Source: Zopfochytrium polystomum
Lineage: Eukaryota > Chytridiomycota > Chytridiomycetes > Chytridiales > Chytridiaceae
DNA length: 64,000 nt
Direction: 5' to 3'
Assembly (NCBI GenBank): GCA_025765615.1
Contig: JAIVFJ010000283.1
Location: 1-64,000 of the forward strand
Part shown: piece by piece, positions 52,384-63,789 of the stretch
Layout of the letters: every line of letters begins with the position of its first letter
Numbering within the stretch: position 1 is the stretch's first letter
Made by a program: the position numbers and the translations under genes
The notes under the pieces: generated by a model
What the model saw: only the letters and a program-made list of their open reading frames with translations
Databases searched by the model: none
Told to the model about the DNA's origin: nothing

Positions 52384-55300
52384 TCACATCCGCATAACCG
52401 AGGCCCACGCAGTGTCCTGCAAATTTCGCGCACGCATGGCAAACTCGGAGACCGTTTTCTTGAACTCGCGTAGGTTGCCCCTCCTAAAAGAATACGACCG
52501 CGAGGTTAAAGAAAGGGGACAAAACAAGACGTTTTCAATAACTCGCTTACATCATATTTGTCACAAACGTCTCCTTGACTTCGGCAGTGCAGTACCGCGT
52601 TGGGAACCCATCCACACTGAGGGCCTTGATCGTCCACGCTCGCGCTTCTTCCGGAAAGTGGTGGAGCAGTCGGTGAAAGAGGTCTGCGAGAAGCGGAAGC
52701 TTCGTTGAAGGTTGCCCTCCACCAATGCTCTGAAGACATTTGTCAATACGAAGAAAACAAAAATATTGCGAAGCGACCAACTCACCGCAATCAAGATGCG
52801 GACCACATTTTCTCCATACACCCGAACCAAAGCCTCGATCCCAGCCCTCCATCGGGCCGCTTCTGCCTCCCCGGTCCCCGGCCCATCCTCGTCAATCACC
52901 ACAGCCCCATCATTCGCCGTGATCCAACTTGTCGCAGACCGCATCGCGCCAGCATCGCACGAAACCAAATCACGAAGGAAATCCACCGTTGCCTCGCTCG
53001 ACAATCGCTCTTGCACTTCAAGACCCCAGCCCACTACAGTGCCAAACAGGCGCTCTATCAGGACTCCAGGGAGACCGAGGATCGCATATGGATGCGCGTA
53101 GAGAGTTTTCGCGAGAAGTCGGAAGCTGGATTCAACGAGATCTGGTCGGTCGCAAAGGGATTGCGGGTTCGAAAGGAGGTGGAGTACGAGTTCGGTTATG
53201 TGGGTTATAAGCGACTGAACCCATGCACGGATGGCTTGGCGGTTGGCAGGGAGGAGTGGTGATGCGGAGGCTGCAGACGCGGCACTAGGTGGAAGCTGAG
53301 GCAAGAGTGATTCGTCCGTGTCGTTTACCGATTGAACGAGGAGGGTGAGGCAGCGAAGTTGATGCGACGAGGGTTGCGCCCGGAAGGAGGCAACTAGCAC
53401 TGACGCTAATTGAGGGAGAGGCGCTGAAAATATTGGAAGACTATTGATCAGAGTCGTGCTGACGAATTTGCACGAGGCCTGCATTGCTTGTTAGAACAGA
53501 TTTCGACAAAAGGGACGTTCAAAGGAAACACTTGCCTCGATCACGACTTCGTCTCGTTGGAACATCTCAAAAATGGCGCCCACCGTCTCCCACACAGTTC
53601 TCCGCACGTTCTCCATTGCGTTTCTCGTCTCTTCGTCCACTGCATCCGTATTACTGATCCCGGCGGTATCTCCGAGGCCGGCGCCACCGCGACCGCCTCC
53701 ACCGCCTGCTTCGTCGCTGTCGTCTTCGTCGTCGTCCTCGAATCGATCACCCGCATCTCCAGCGTAAAGACCATCGCATGAGCCTGTCAGCATTGTCATC
53801 ACTTCCAGTATGACGTTGCGAGTCTCTTCGAAATTCGCTCCTGGGTTCCCAGAGGCGACTAAAGCCATCGCCTCTCTAGCACGGTTCACAGGCGCACCGA
53901 TTAGTGTAACGAGGTGATGAAGTTGCTGAGAGGGAGGAAGCGGTTGCATTATTGCGGCCACGGACCGGACCAGCTTCTCGCGATCGGGGGGCTCGTTTAT
54001 TGATGGGTAGGGTTCAACGTGTCAGTCTATAACAGGCAGCAACGACTCGATGGTACCGAAAGGTTCCAGTATCCAGATTCCCATGCCCGCATCATCTCTG
54101 CAACGACGTGTCCAAGCTGCTTTCTGCATACGGTGCAAACCTCTTGAAGACCAGTTACAGCCGCACGTGCAGTGTGGGTACTGTTGAGGCACCTTACAAG
54201 GAACTCCACAACGGGAAGGATTGCAGAAGGATGGCGTTTGAGCCATTGCGGATGCTTGTGATCGCCTGAACCGGAGTACAATCATAATCTTTAGCGCGAC
54301 TCAAAATAATTTACAAACAATCGGGAAATGCACTCAACTGATGAGTAGACAAAACGTGACCTTCACCCTCGTGTAAGATTCTGGCAACCCAGCGACTCGT
54401 CCCAGAATTTCGCTTCCAAACAGAATTGGTAAATAGCGGTCATCACGAACGGCTGCGTATTCTGCGATCGATTTCAGACAGAACAGGGTGGCCTCCAAGA
54501 CCTGGTACAGGTGGGATAAGACTCAAGGGAGAGGATAACGATTGAGACGCCTCCAAGTTCCAGTTTACCTGCCCGTTTCCTAGAGGATCTGACATTGCTT
54601 CTCGTGCCTGATCAACCGCCAAAGGAAGGTAGAGCTCGTACAGACTCTGCCCCAAAATTTGAAAGCACGAGGTGCACGTGTCACCCATGTCGTTTCGGTA
54701 AACCCTAAATTTCTCGCGGGTTTCTTTGTGGACACGAAGAAAAACATTATCAGTTGCCACATGGCAGGGGAGCAATGCATCTCGCTCACCTTGCTTCCAA
54801 GTGACCCATTCCGACTCTGGCGGCCGCTGCACTTTGTCCCTCACAATGAGAGCCAACATGGCGAAAACCTCCATCGCCACGGCCCACACCTGCGCCGCAC
54901 TTTCTGCCGTGGCGCCTTCGTTCGCACCGCGCCCGTCCCACCGCACGCGCCCGATGGAGCCGCCAACTAGGTCCGCACCCAGCCATGTGCCTGCACCCGT
55001 CTCCCTGTGTCGAGTCACAATTTTCGACACATCCAGAGCGCGACTGGAGCGCTTGCTCGAGAGCGCGGAAGCTGGTGTGACTGGAGTGTGGATGATGGGC
55101 TCGCGTGTCACTGGATCGGTTGTCAAGTCTGCTGAGGACCCCGGGTTCGACCCAGCTGGTGTCAATCCTTCTGGAATTGGGATAGTGACGCCATCCGTTA
55201 GAACCTCTTGCAGCTCAAACCAGAATTGGTGTGGCGCAGCTCTGTGACGGTGGAGAGTGCGTTACGAACAAGGCCAAACATTGCTAAAACTAATGGATGG

Positions 55301-56768
55301 CTCTCTTACGACAGGTCTTCATCCACGCCGTAATATCCTGGGAAGTTTGTGAACGCCAGCTGCATGTTGACTAGTCTCAGAACGTCCGGCCGCGTCAAGT
55401 TTCTGATAACGAACCGCGGGAAAGACTCTCCAAATTGCGACAGAAGCTGACAGAGAGGTTGCGCAATGGATGTGTCCTCGTCTGTTAATATTTTGATCGA
55501 TCAGCACAAGAGAAGAAAGTGATTATTATCCCTAATACCTTTCATGCATTCGTTAAATTGCTCTAAAACCCATCCGTCTGAAAGAACGGGCAAGAGTCCC
55601 TCGCACACTGTTTGCTCATACTTTGCCAGGTTCGTTAAAGCGAGTAAGTCTGTTAGGACTTGGCATGCAGTTTCGAAAGTCTCTTTCAGCGGAAGGTGGT
55701 TTATCACAAGCGAGAGTATCTGGTCCATCATACTGAATGCCACATTAGAAAGGTCAACGTCAATCTGTATGAAGAGAAAATTAACTCACTCGAACGGAAT
55801 CCCCTGATGCAGATTTGCCCAAGATAGAACGCAAAGCAATCCCTTTTTTTTCAGCGCAATTACTACGTTCCTCTCGTCCTCGCCAGTTCCTTCGACCAGC
55901 TCGGTCCGCAACACCGTTAAGGCCATTTCCAGCGCTAACGCTGCGTCTTGCTGGACTTCAACCTGAAAGCGGTGCTTCCGCGAGTCCGGCGTGAACACAG
56001 CCTTCTGCATCTCCTCGGGGAGGACCGTGAAGAAATCCAGCAGCGCCAGCTCCAGCGCAACCCGCTGCGACGGCGTCGCGGTTGCTGATGACATTTGGGC
56101 GCGGAAGTCCTGGCAAAGCGAGTGGACGGGACGCGGCCAGGATTCAGGGACGGCTTTGAATGCAAACGCAGCCAGCTGGTGGGGTCGGGGGGAGTTGCCA
56201 AGAGTCAGATGTCAAACTACGAATATTCCACCCATGCTTGGCTTACCGCTGTGCATATTTTTGTCGTGACAAACGGCGGACCAGCAGCGGATTGAACCAA
56301 TCGCGCGACCAGCTCCTGGCGTAGCGGCTCGATATCTGTTGGTGAAAGTGTTTGCCTGCATGGATGTGGCACGTCAGGCGAAAGCTGAGCAAGCGTGCGG
56401 CCCATCCGAACCAGTCTCGCGAAATCTTGATCTGCATCGTCAACGCGCCAAAGAATCTGCATTCGGGGCTGGTCTACTAAGAGTTAGGATCAGCATGGAC
56501 CAGATGGCATCGAATGCAAGAAGTAGCGTGAGCGCACCTCGTCGGCGAGAAGGGAGCGCGCGATGCCCCACGCCGCTGGGGAAGCCTGGAATGCAAGCAA
56601 CCACGTTTGCGCCTCGTTGTGCGCGGTGGGAGTCGCCGTTGGCGCGTACAGTTGCGCGATTGCCAGGCGCACGAGATCGAGCGAGTAGCCGTTGCCGTCA
56701 AGGGGCGCTGCCGGCGCATTGAACAGGAATGGACCAGTGCCTGCGCCTGGCGGCACATTCGCGAACAT
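52384..56768 (-). CDS. Importin-13/transportin-3-like karyopherin (Kap122/Mtr10 group)
   Basis: A many-exon gene from the ATG at 56768 (MFANVPPGAGTG) to the TGA at 52384. N-terminal repeats contain AHNEAQTWLLAFQASPAAW, the hallmark first helices of this group. Later pieces include LAAFAFKAVPESWPRPVHSL, RVALELALLDFFTVLPEEMQ and EKFRVYRNDMGDTCTSCFQI (the conserved R-x-Y-R-x-D-x-G-D motif), then LVRCLNSTHTARAAVTGLQE. The C-terminal exons are secure: 53478-52786, 52729-52551 and 52483-52384, encoding SIGGGQPSTKLPLLADLFHR and FKKTVSEFAMRARNLQDTAW. Proteins of this group carry SR proteins, tRNA-related or exon-junction cargo through nuclear pores with RanGTP. About ten introns are needed; several upstream borders (54.0-54.3 and 56.4-56.5 kb) are unresolved. 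One intron appears to use GC-AG (53535-53479). Confidence 0.85.
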
Positions 56769-57042
56769 GTCTCTTTTCTTTTTTTTTCTGTGAACGCGAT
56801 GGATAATCAGCGATTCTTGCTCCAAAAACCGAACAGCGAGCGGCGCCAAAAATATAAAAAGTAACGAGAGCAGGAAATCAGACTGAACAAAACTTTAAAA
56901 AGGCCGCGACGGGAAGCGAGCGGAGCTCAGCGAATGCGAAGGAAATGGGAGAGAATCGGATCAGAACGCAAAAAAGGCAGAGCAAGGACGGTTACGGGGG
57001 AATGCCCAAGAAAAGCCCGCCGAAAGCCCAACGCAAAGCACA

Positions 57043-58081
57043 CTAGCAGCCGCACGAGTCACCCGAGCCATCTTCCCCATTTCCACCCATAACGACATTT
57101 ACAGTCCCGGGACGCGTTACTTGCGACTTTTGCCACAGCTCTGGTGTCTCGATGATCTGATTCGCGGATCAGAGGAAGCAAAGAGAAAAAGAATTGAATC
57201 CATAAAACAAACCTTCCGGACGACCTCGACAAACGCATCTCTCACTCCCGCCTTCGTCTTTGCGCTCGTCTCGATGAAAAGCGTTCCCATCTTCCTCGCA
57301 AAGGCCTCCCCGTCCTTCCTCGGCACTTCTCGGTGCGCATCCTTGTCTGTCTTATTCCCGACTAGCATTTTGACGACTTCGGCGGTGGATGAGTATGTCT
57401 CGAGTTCCGTAAACCACGTCTGAAGGTGATCGAACGTTTGGCGGTTTGATACATCGTAGACTGTCCGCGTTTGTTCAGATTTGTGTGTGCGGTGGGAAAA
57501 GATTGCCCATGATTCGCATCGTTGGTAGCGTGGAACATGTTTTTGGGGGGCGCAGCGACGAAAGGAGATCAGCACTGGTCATTTTCGGCGTAGGAATCAT
57601 CGTTACCCATTATGACGCCCTGAGCGCCGCGGTAGTAGCTCGAGGTGAGTGTCCTAAACCGTTCTTGCCCGGCGGTATCCTGGGAGCGCACAGTGTCCAG
57701 ATCATGCCCGAGATTAATGTCCGAGCCACCAAGACCAGCCATCACCCAATCAACTCACCCAAATGGTTAACTTGTACTTCTTCCCGTCGACATCTATTAT
57801 CTTCACTTTGAAATCAACCCCTATCCAGTTACGCAGGTCAGTGCATTGTGGCAGGATGCGATGAAGGGCACGCGCAAACTTGGAGTGTTCACGACCGTCG
57901 ACTACTGTCGCTTCTCCCGCGGTGTCTCTCCGTCGAAGTCCTCACCAATCGTCGCGGACACCTCGTCGGGCTGCAACCACGTGTCGTCGGTGAAGCGTAG
58001 CAGCAGCGACGACTTGCCCGTGCCCGAGTCGCCGATCAGCAGCAGCTTGAAGGTCGCGGTCACCGCGTCGCCCGATGCCAT
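57043..58081 (-). CDS. RAB18: Rab18-type small GTPase
   Basis: Five exons: 58081-57946, 57820-57759, 57679-57607, 57460-57213 and 57156-57043, giving 210 aa with every phase matching. Motifs are all present: P-loop GDSGTGKS (residues 17-24), switch I region with [12 protein letters not shown], switch [14 protein letters not shown], guanine-specificity NKTD (126-129) and ETSAK. The Rab18-diagnostic [24 protein letters not shown] and the ELETYSS segment are clear. The C-terminus CGC is a double-geranylgeranylation signal. Rab18 acts at ER and lipid-droplet membranes. It is missing from many Dikarya yeasts, so its presence fits an early-diverging fungus. A possible oddity is Thr in place of the usual Val in the P-loop. 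Confidence 0.93.
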
Positions 58082-58264
58082 GGTTGGTTGAAGTGTTGTT
58101 GTGGTTTCCCAGTTCCACCCAACTGCGTCGGTTTGTCTTTTGATCTCTCGAAGGCCTTTAGTTTTGACCCCTCCCTCCACCTTGTCAGAACGATGACATC
58201 ATCATACAAGAGTCCAACACGAAATATATAAAAATTCACTATGCTTACTCGTGGGCAAAACCCC

Positions 58265-59881
58265 TTAAGGCTCCTCCTCCTCACCGGTGCTGGCTCCTGC
58301 AAACAGCAGACCCTCCCGCGCCGCCTCTGCCTCTTTCCTTATAAGACCATAGTGGTTCCGCTCTTCGGCTCGCCTGCCCGTCTTGCCCCGACCGCCCACA
58401 TCACTTCGGCCTGCCGCTCCGACCACGGCGCAGCCCTCCTCGACCTGAGCAAACCCATCCTCGAGGCCAGTGTCATCGGTCGTGCACGGCATGTGTAGCA
58501 GCCCAAGAATCCCATCATCTGCCGCCGCAAAAAGCGTCTTGTACGCAGTCGTCAGCTTTGGCACGATGAAAGTGACGTAGGTTAAGAGCACCGCGGCGAG
58601 CAGCACCAGAACGAGGACCGTGCGCGATGTCAGGTCCTGTGACGAAGAAGTCAGGGAAGCCGCCGTCGCGCCCGCGGTCACGCTGGTCAGGTTCAGCGCT
58701 CCTGCGAGGATCACGCTGCCGCCGAAAGAAGACGGAGAGACAGCGGCCAGGCCGGACTGCACGGGGTGCTCCTGCTGCGCCGCTGAACGAGGGAGCTCCG
58801 CGGACATCGCTGACGCATAGGCGATCCGCGCGACGACGGAGAGGGCCGTCGTATGCACGACGCACGACGTGTTGGTGGGCGACGTCGACACGACGTCCGT
58901 CACGACCAGCGCGCCGTCCGATCCGCGGACGCTGACGACCCGGTGCCCAATGTTCCGTCCGCACGGCAGGCCCGCGCCAGGGACCGTCGAGTTCCCGACG
59001 TCCACTACCTGCCGCCCCGTCAGCGCGACTCCGCTGATGGTCGTGGTGATGACTTTTTCCGGGGCGTGGTCGCCGTGCGGTGAGTAAGCCTCGCTGTTGA
59101 AGACCTGGACCTTTGATGGCGCCAAAGACCGGAGAGTGACGCTGCAGAGAATGACGGGGCGTTCACTGGCATTGGTACTGCTGTCGCTACTGGTGTTATT
59201 GGCGGTAAAAAGTAGTGACACCGGTTCAGCACTCGATGCAGTCACCTCGGCGATCCCTGCCAGGTGTACGATTGTGTTGGGGTCTGTCGGGTGAACGTCG
59301 ATGGAGCACGTCCGTTCTAAGAGCTCGGCGCGGATCAGCGGATCGACCACGGATCCCTTCAGCACGACGCGCTCGAGGCGTGTGTCGTTCATGGAGATCG
59401 CCGGCAGGATATACCCAGGGCCGGCGGTTAGCGGTGTGTCCAGGAAGATGGTGACGGTGCCAGTCGTGGCGGCTGTGCCCAGCACAGAGTAGGCGGCGAG
59501 AGCAGCAACGAAAGGCCCTAGCGCCTTAAAAGCCACAACGAAGATCTGCCGACGGGCAAGGGGAGATCGGCGGAGGAGGTTCAGCAGTGCGGCAGCAGAG
59601 GAGGATGCGGCGAGGGCAGTCCCTGTGGGATCGGCCGAGGAGAACGCATCGTCATGGCTTTTTGCCCGGCCGTTGCCTTTCGTGATGGCGTGGACGGCGG
59701 CGGTGCGCTGCAGCAAGACGGGGACGGCCACGAGCGGCAGGGACGCCGACAGGGCGAGGGCCTTTGCGGCAAAGTAAGGGCCGACGGTGCGGGTGGCGAC
59801 GGCGTGGGCGAGGAGGCTCCACGCGAAGGCGGCGACCAGGGCGGCGGCGGCGGCCGCAACGACGCAGGCAGCGACGTGCAT
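58265..59881 (-). CDS. Membrane protein with large extracytoplasmic domain
   Basis: Single-exon, 538 aa. Two N-terminal hydrophobic helices (VAACVVAAAAAALVAAFAWS and LALSASLPLVAVPVLL), a third near residue 115 (IFVVAFKALGPFVAALAAY) and one C-terminal helix near residue 440 (TVLVLVLLAAVLLTYVTFIV) bracket a roughly 320-residue Ser/Thr/Val-rich, N-glycosylation-rich domain. The domain has a few Cys (LLERTCSIDV, LPCGRNIGHR, TSCVVHTT). The cytoplasmic tail is acidic and ends EEEEP. Similar cysteine-poor ectodomain proteins are abundant in chytrids, but I recognise no named family. The leader upstream of the ATG at 59881 contains a GTCT repeat. Confidence 0.7.
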   Translation of the reverse strand: MHVAACVVAAAAAALVAAFAWSLLAHAVATRTVGPYFAAKALALSASLPLVAVPVLLQRTAAVHAITKGNGRAKSHDDAFSSADPTGTALAASSSAAALLNLLRRSPLARRQIFVVAFKALGPFVAALAAYSVLGTAATTGTVTIFLDTPLTAGPGYILPAISMNDTRLERVVLKGSVVDPLIRAELLERTCSIDVHPTDPNTIVHLAGIAEVTASSAEPVSLLFTANNTSSDSSTNASERPVILCSVTLRSLAPSKVQVFNSEAYSPHGDHAPEKVITTTISGVALTGRQVVDVGNSTVPGAGLPCGRNIGHRVVSVRGSDGALVVTDVVSTSPTNTSCVVHTTALSVVARIAYASAMSAELPRSAAQQEHPVQSGLAAVSPSSFGGSVILAGALNLTSVTAGATAASLTSSSQDLTSRTVLVLVLLAAVLLTYVTFIVPKLTTAYKTLFAAADDGILGLLHMPCTTDDTGLEDGFAQVEEGCAVVGAAGRSDVGGRGKTGRRAEERNHYGLIRKEAEAAREGLLFAGASTGEEEEP

Positions 59882-60262
59882 ATCGATAAAATTAATTAAT
59901 TGTGAGGCGGTCTGTCTGTCTGTCTGCCCATCTGTCGCTCTGTCTTGAGCCTCATAAAAGGCAGAGCGCGGAGGGCAAAAATGCCTCCCTCTTGGCGTTC
60001 AGCGTTCAGTGAGGCGTTCGTTAATCACCGTGACCCATGGTGAAGGCTACGCGCATTCGTTGCTGGGTGTGCTCGTACTGTAAGTCTGCCACCAAGCTGC
60101 CTGGATCGAACGGCACAACAAATTAACCCCCCCCTCTGGCTTATTATACAGTAGCTCTCTCGGCATGTTCCGCGAAGGCTGCCCGTTCAACCTGGTTTAG
60201 CAGGAGCTTCCAGACCTATATCAACAACATCGACAAGTCAAAAGAAAGGGACTGTCACCGCT
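59882..60262. other. Spacer with short GTCT repeat
   Basis: A (GTCT)n run near 59910-59926 lies in the leader of the gene at 58265-59881. A plus-strand ATG at 60037 with a donor GTAAGT and an acceptor at 60151 opens a frame that would run antisense to the small gene at 60263-60571. I prefer the minus-strand gene. Confidence 0.4.
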
Positions 60263-60571
60263 TCAATAGTCCGCCGACATACCCACTACATAGTGAGGTT
60301 CCGGAACATAGCGCTGGTCAGCCCGTTGCGGCGGCGGCTCGCAGACGTACGTGGCTCCGCCCACCTGCCACTGGTTCTCGTCCTGCTGCAATCCATATCG
60401 GGGTTGGGAGTTGCGAGAGGCTTCTGTCCGAAAAGAGTGGAGTAGGAAAAGTGAAATCATCAAAACACATTGGATTTTGGTTCAACGAGCACCCTCTTCA
60501 GCGCCATAGAGAGAAGGGGCAACAGGCTTCCCCGCCCAGTTATTTTTTCTTAGCGGATCGGGCTCATCCAT
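60263..60571 (-). CDS. Small spliced protein, 79 aa, unknown
   Basis: Exons 60571-60493 and 60423-60263 joined by a 69-nt GT-AG intron in phase 1. The product is acidic/polar, with balanced composition unlike shadow frames: MDEPDPLRKNNWAGKPVAPS, then YGLQQDENQWQVGGATYVCE, and near the end PHYVVGMSADY. There is no signal peptide or membrane segment. The donor GTGCTC is weak. I recognise no family. Evidence is frame continuity across a plausible intron and protein-like composition. Confidence 0.5.
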
Positions 60572-61068
60572 AAGTATCAATTGAAACCTCAAGGTCTTGC
60601 GGAAGCAAGCTCTTAGCGACTTTGTCTCTTCAGCGGAATGTATGGCACAAATCCATCTGGCTGGTCACACGCCAAACCCCAAGGGCTGGGCTGGTGCCTT
60701 CCTGTTTTGGTCCGCGGTCGGGTTTCAGGGCTCACCCAGTTCCAATATGGAAAGCAAGCGGGACCGTTCCCGACCGGCCGGCTTGGGAGCACTCGCGTAG
60801 CACGCGGTTTCCGCGGTTTGACCAACGCCGCAAAACTTCCTCGGGCGGTCACGCGGCCGGCTCTGTTAATAGGAAGCTCGTCAAGTCCGTCCGGTGCTTA
60901 CGACGTCGCCGAACCGTAAGGCGGATTTGACCCGGCCACACACATCGCCGTTGCTTTCTTTGTCTTGAAGACGCGAAGTATAAATATCTCTGTGTTTACA
61001 TTTAGGGATCCGCCCCCGATTCTCTTCACCAACGCTTCTACGAGGTCTCTCCACAAGAAACATTGACC
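60572..61068. other. Promoter region of the first GPR1-like gene
   Basis: Nothing coding recognised. AGTATAAATATC near 60977 is a likely TATA box about 90 bp upstream of the ATG at 61069. Confidence 0.5.
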
Positions 61069-61977
61069 ATGCCCCACCCTCTGACAAGAGTCGCCGATGG
61101 GACTCCCCTGGGTATGTCGAAAGTGAAATCAGCAAACCGCAGCTGTTTCTGATTGCTCGATCCTCTCGTTTAGGCCTCTTGGCTATCGGCACAACATCCC
61201 TTGCCAGCTCGCTCATTCAAATCGGCGCTCGCGGCAGTATGTATTGCACTTTGTGCCAGTTGTTTCCGCCAATCCTGTAAGCTGACCGAACCCGTGGTTA
61301 CTTTCGGCGACGCACACGAGAACAGCCTCGCTCCCGTTCCTGATTATGCCCCTCATCTTGTTCTACGGCGGCGTCGGAAACTTCATCGCCGGCATCATGC
61401 AGTACATCAACAAAGACACATGGGGCGCGACCACCTTTATCACGGTCGCTTGCTACTTTTTCCAGCTGGGATACATCTTTGTTCCCAGCTCGGGAGTGCT
61501 CACCGCGTACGCGAACAGTCCCGAAGAGTTTGACAACGCGCTCGGCTTCGTGCTTCTTTCGTTTACAATCGTTATCCTCAGTAAGTCACCATTATTTCTC
61601 ACTCCGTCAACTCATATTTACCAACGTTTACAACTCTGCCCTCCACCCGTTTTATTTCAGTAATCACGGCATCTTCGCTCAAAACCACCGTCTTCACCAC
61701 CGCTTCTCTCGGAACCCTCACGGTCATGTTTGTCCTCTTCACGGCTGGCCGTCTCACCCACAACAGCGATATCCTCAAAGCGGCCGGCTGGATCGGCATC
61801 GTGGTCGCCTTCGAAGTCTACTACGCCGCCCTCGCACTCATGGTCGGAAGAGATATGGTGGGCTTCGATTTCCCCGTCTGGCCTTACGCGCTTATTGGTA
61901 AGAACCGAACGGCCACGGTGACAGCCGTTGTAACGGAAGGGAAAATCGAGGGTACGTCTCCGGAGGAGGCTGTGTAG
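61069..61977 (+). CDS. GPR1/FUN34/YaaH (acetate/succinate channel) family protein
   Basis: Four exons: 61069-61111, 61174-61236, 61326-61580 and 61661-61977, giving 225 aa with all junctions in phase. The N-terminal RVADGTPLGLLAIG corresponds to the family's N-P-x-P-x-G-L entry motif. Six hydrophobic helices follow, including SLPFLIMPLILFYGGVGNFI, TWGATTFITVACYFFQLGYI, ALGFVLLSFTIVIL and SLGTLTVMFVLFTAGR. FYGG and the G-A-T-x-F pattern line the hexameric channel in bacterial SatP and yeast Ato1. The protein should transport acetate or ammonium-linked solutes across the plasma membrane. The first helix is short compared with Ato proteins. An apparent tandem paralogue starts at 63790. Confidence 0.9.
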
Positions 61978-63789
61978 TGAAGAGTTAGTGTCGCTCTCCC
62001 TTCGTCTCGTGGACGAGTGTTATTTTTGTTCGTTTGCTTCTTGTACTCGTTTGTTGTTTCACTCAAAGCACATTGGATTGCAGCATTTCTTTGTCACGAC
62101 CTCTTTGAATCTTGATCATCACCGCAAAACCTAAACAAAAAAAGCTACATCAATTGTTATGAAAACTCTTGAGACCAACCGGCAGGAAGGTCTTACGTAA
62201 GAATGATCGAATGAACGCGTGGCCGAGGTTACAAGATAAAGCGATGTCGAATCTCGGTGAGCCCCGTCGCAAACCAATGCGCCTCGCGTGACATGACGAA
62301 TATCCTTGAGTTCAGTTTCCGTGGTCTCCGCCGGCAGCTCACTGAAGTTAAGCAGAAGCATTCGTCTATTTTCTGACATCAATGGATTGCTCAGTGCTAG
62401 CCACCCGTGTTCTTGCTTCCATTAACATTGGGAGTCAGATAACCGAAGATTGGGTCTATCGACCCAGTAAATGCAGATCTCGACTGGATGGCGACCAACC
62501 GCTTGCCTTTCAGCCCTTTTTTCTCAAATTCGGTCGCTTCCATTTATCCATCTTGTGTTGCCGAAAATTGCGATTGCATCCTGAAGTCTCTAAAAATCTG
62601 CCCCGCAAGGTCTTCCTTGGGGCAAATCGTTGTGAAAGAGTGTAATGGGATTTTGCAAATTTCGCTCACCTCATCGGAGCATTTCCTGTTTGTTCGTGTG
62701 GCCAAACAGAACAAAAAAGTTTGAGTATTATCTGACGAATCGGAGTTTTCTTGTCGCTTTGTGTGAGGGAGCCGCGGCGCTGCACGGCGTGGTCGAGCGA
62801 GGTTGGAGTTCGCGGGTCTTCTTGTTGACGACTCGCGACTCGCAGGAATAACGAAGGAAACTCTGTCACACTTTGGGAGAGATTTTTAGAGCCAAACTTA
62901 TAAATGTTTGAAAATTGCACAATCACGTATTGATATGCTGCGGGAATACACCCTTAAACAATTTCGGATACCGCCTTGTTCTTGCAAACCTCCCCTTTCG
63001 CCACAAGTTGTCCGTAAATCGATTTGTGGCGAAGGTAAGCGAATCAAGGTTGATGCAAGACCTTCTAAATAATGAGCAGGCGTCTTGGCATCGGTGAAGA
63101 CAATCCCAACACATGACACGCAAATGCAAATTTCCCGTTTCGGCCATAGTGCGGAAAGTTTCTTGGCACACATGTGATGCACTTTTCCGCCCACCACTAT
63201 CCGCGAAAAGTTTGCCCATCCCAGCTATCACATGCATTGATGGCCCAAGTTGATGGAGGAGCGATGGTGCTGCCGCCAGCACCAAACCCCAGTCAGCAAC
63301 ACCTCCGCAACTCTCCATTTAACCCTGACATTGCGAACAAGGACACTGCCCTCAACCATCATCGATGGCTCAACCCGTTCTGTTGTTCACTCTGTCGAAT
63401 CTCGGACTGAACGGAAAGTATATTGTGGGGAACGGGTAGTTTGCCGACGATGGGCGGATTAGCGTCTTTGGAGGCCCGAATCCCCGGAAATTGGCAAAGA
63501 AAAAAATACAATTTTGCTACCTGTGGATCACTCGACCAAATGGACCTCCGGTGCCGCATTTTCCCCTTGCCTACTTGCGCCGTTCCAGCCAGCGGGAGGA
63601 TCCCATGGCTGGCAGTGGCTACTCTGCGATATCCGCGGGCAACCAGCCTTGAACTCGCTTCGTCTCTGATCACGCGACAATGCTCCAAAGTGTTCGACTG
63701 CTTAAATAGCCAGCTCAACCGCGATGGTTCATTGCAGTCCATCATCGCCCTACTAGTCAAACGAAACCTTATCGTCGAACTGATCCAAA
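61978..63789. other. Spacer between tandem GPR1-like genes
   Basis: Several minus-strand frames read protein-like (62131-62379 with NFSELPAETTETELKDIRHV; 62898-63197 with SCVGIVFTDAKTPAHYLEGL), but they have no start, splice support or clear family. SCVGIVFTDA recalls a segment of the subtilase at 15.4 kb (SCAGIVFTDV). Flanking similarity is too weak to call it a third subtilase relic. Confidence 0.35.

Noticed and set aside
60037..60574. Plus-strand two-exon gene starting MVKATRIRCWVCSY
   Set aside because: Splice signals fit, but the product is Arg/Ala-rich and antisense to a better-looking small minus-strand protein.
62898..63318. Third subtilase relic suggested by SCVGIVFTDA
   Set aside because: Only about ten residues match SCAGIVFTDV; sequence on either side does not align.
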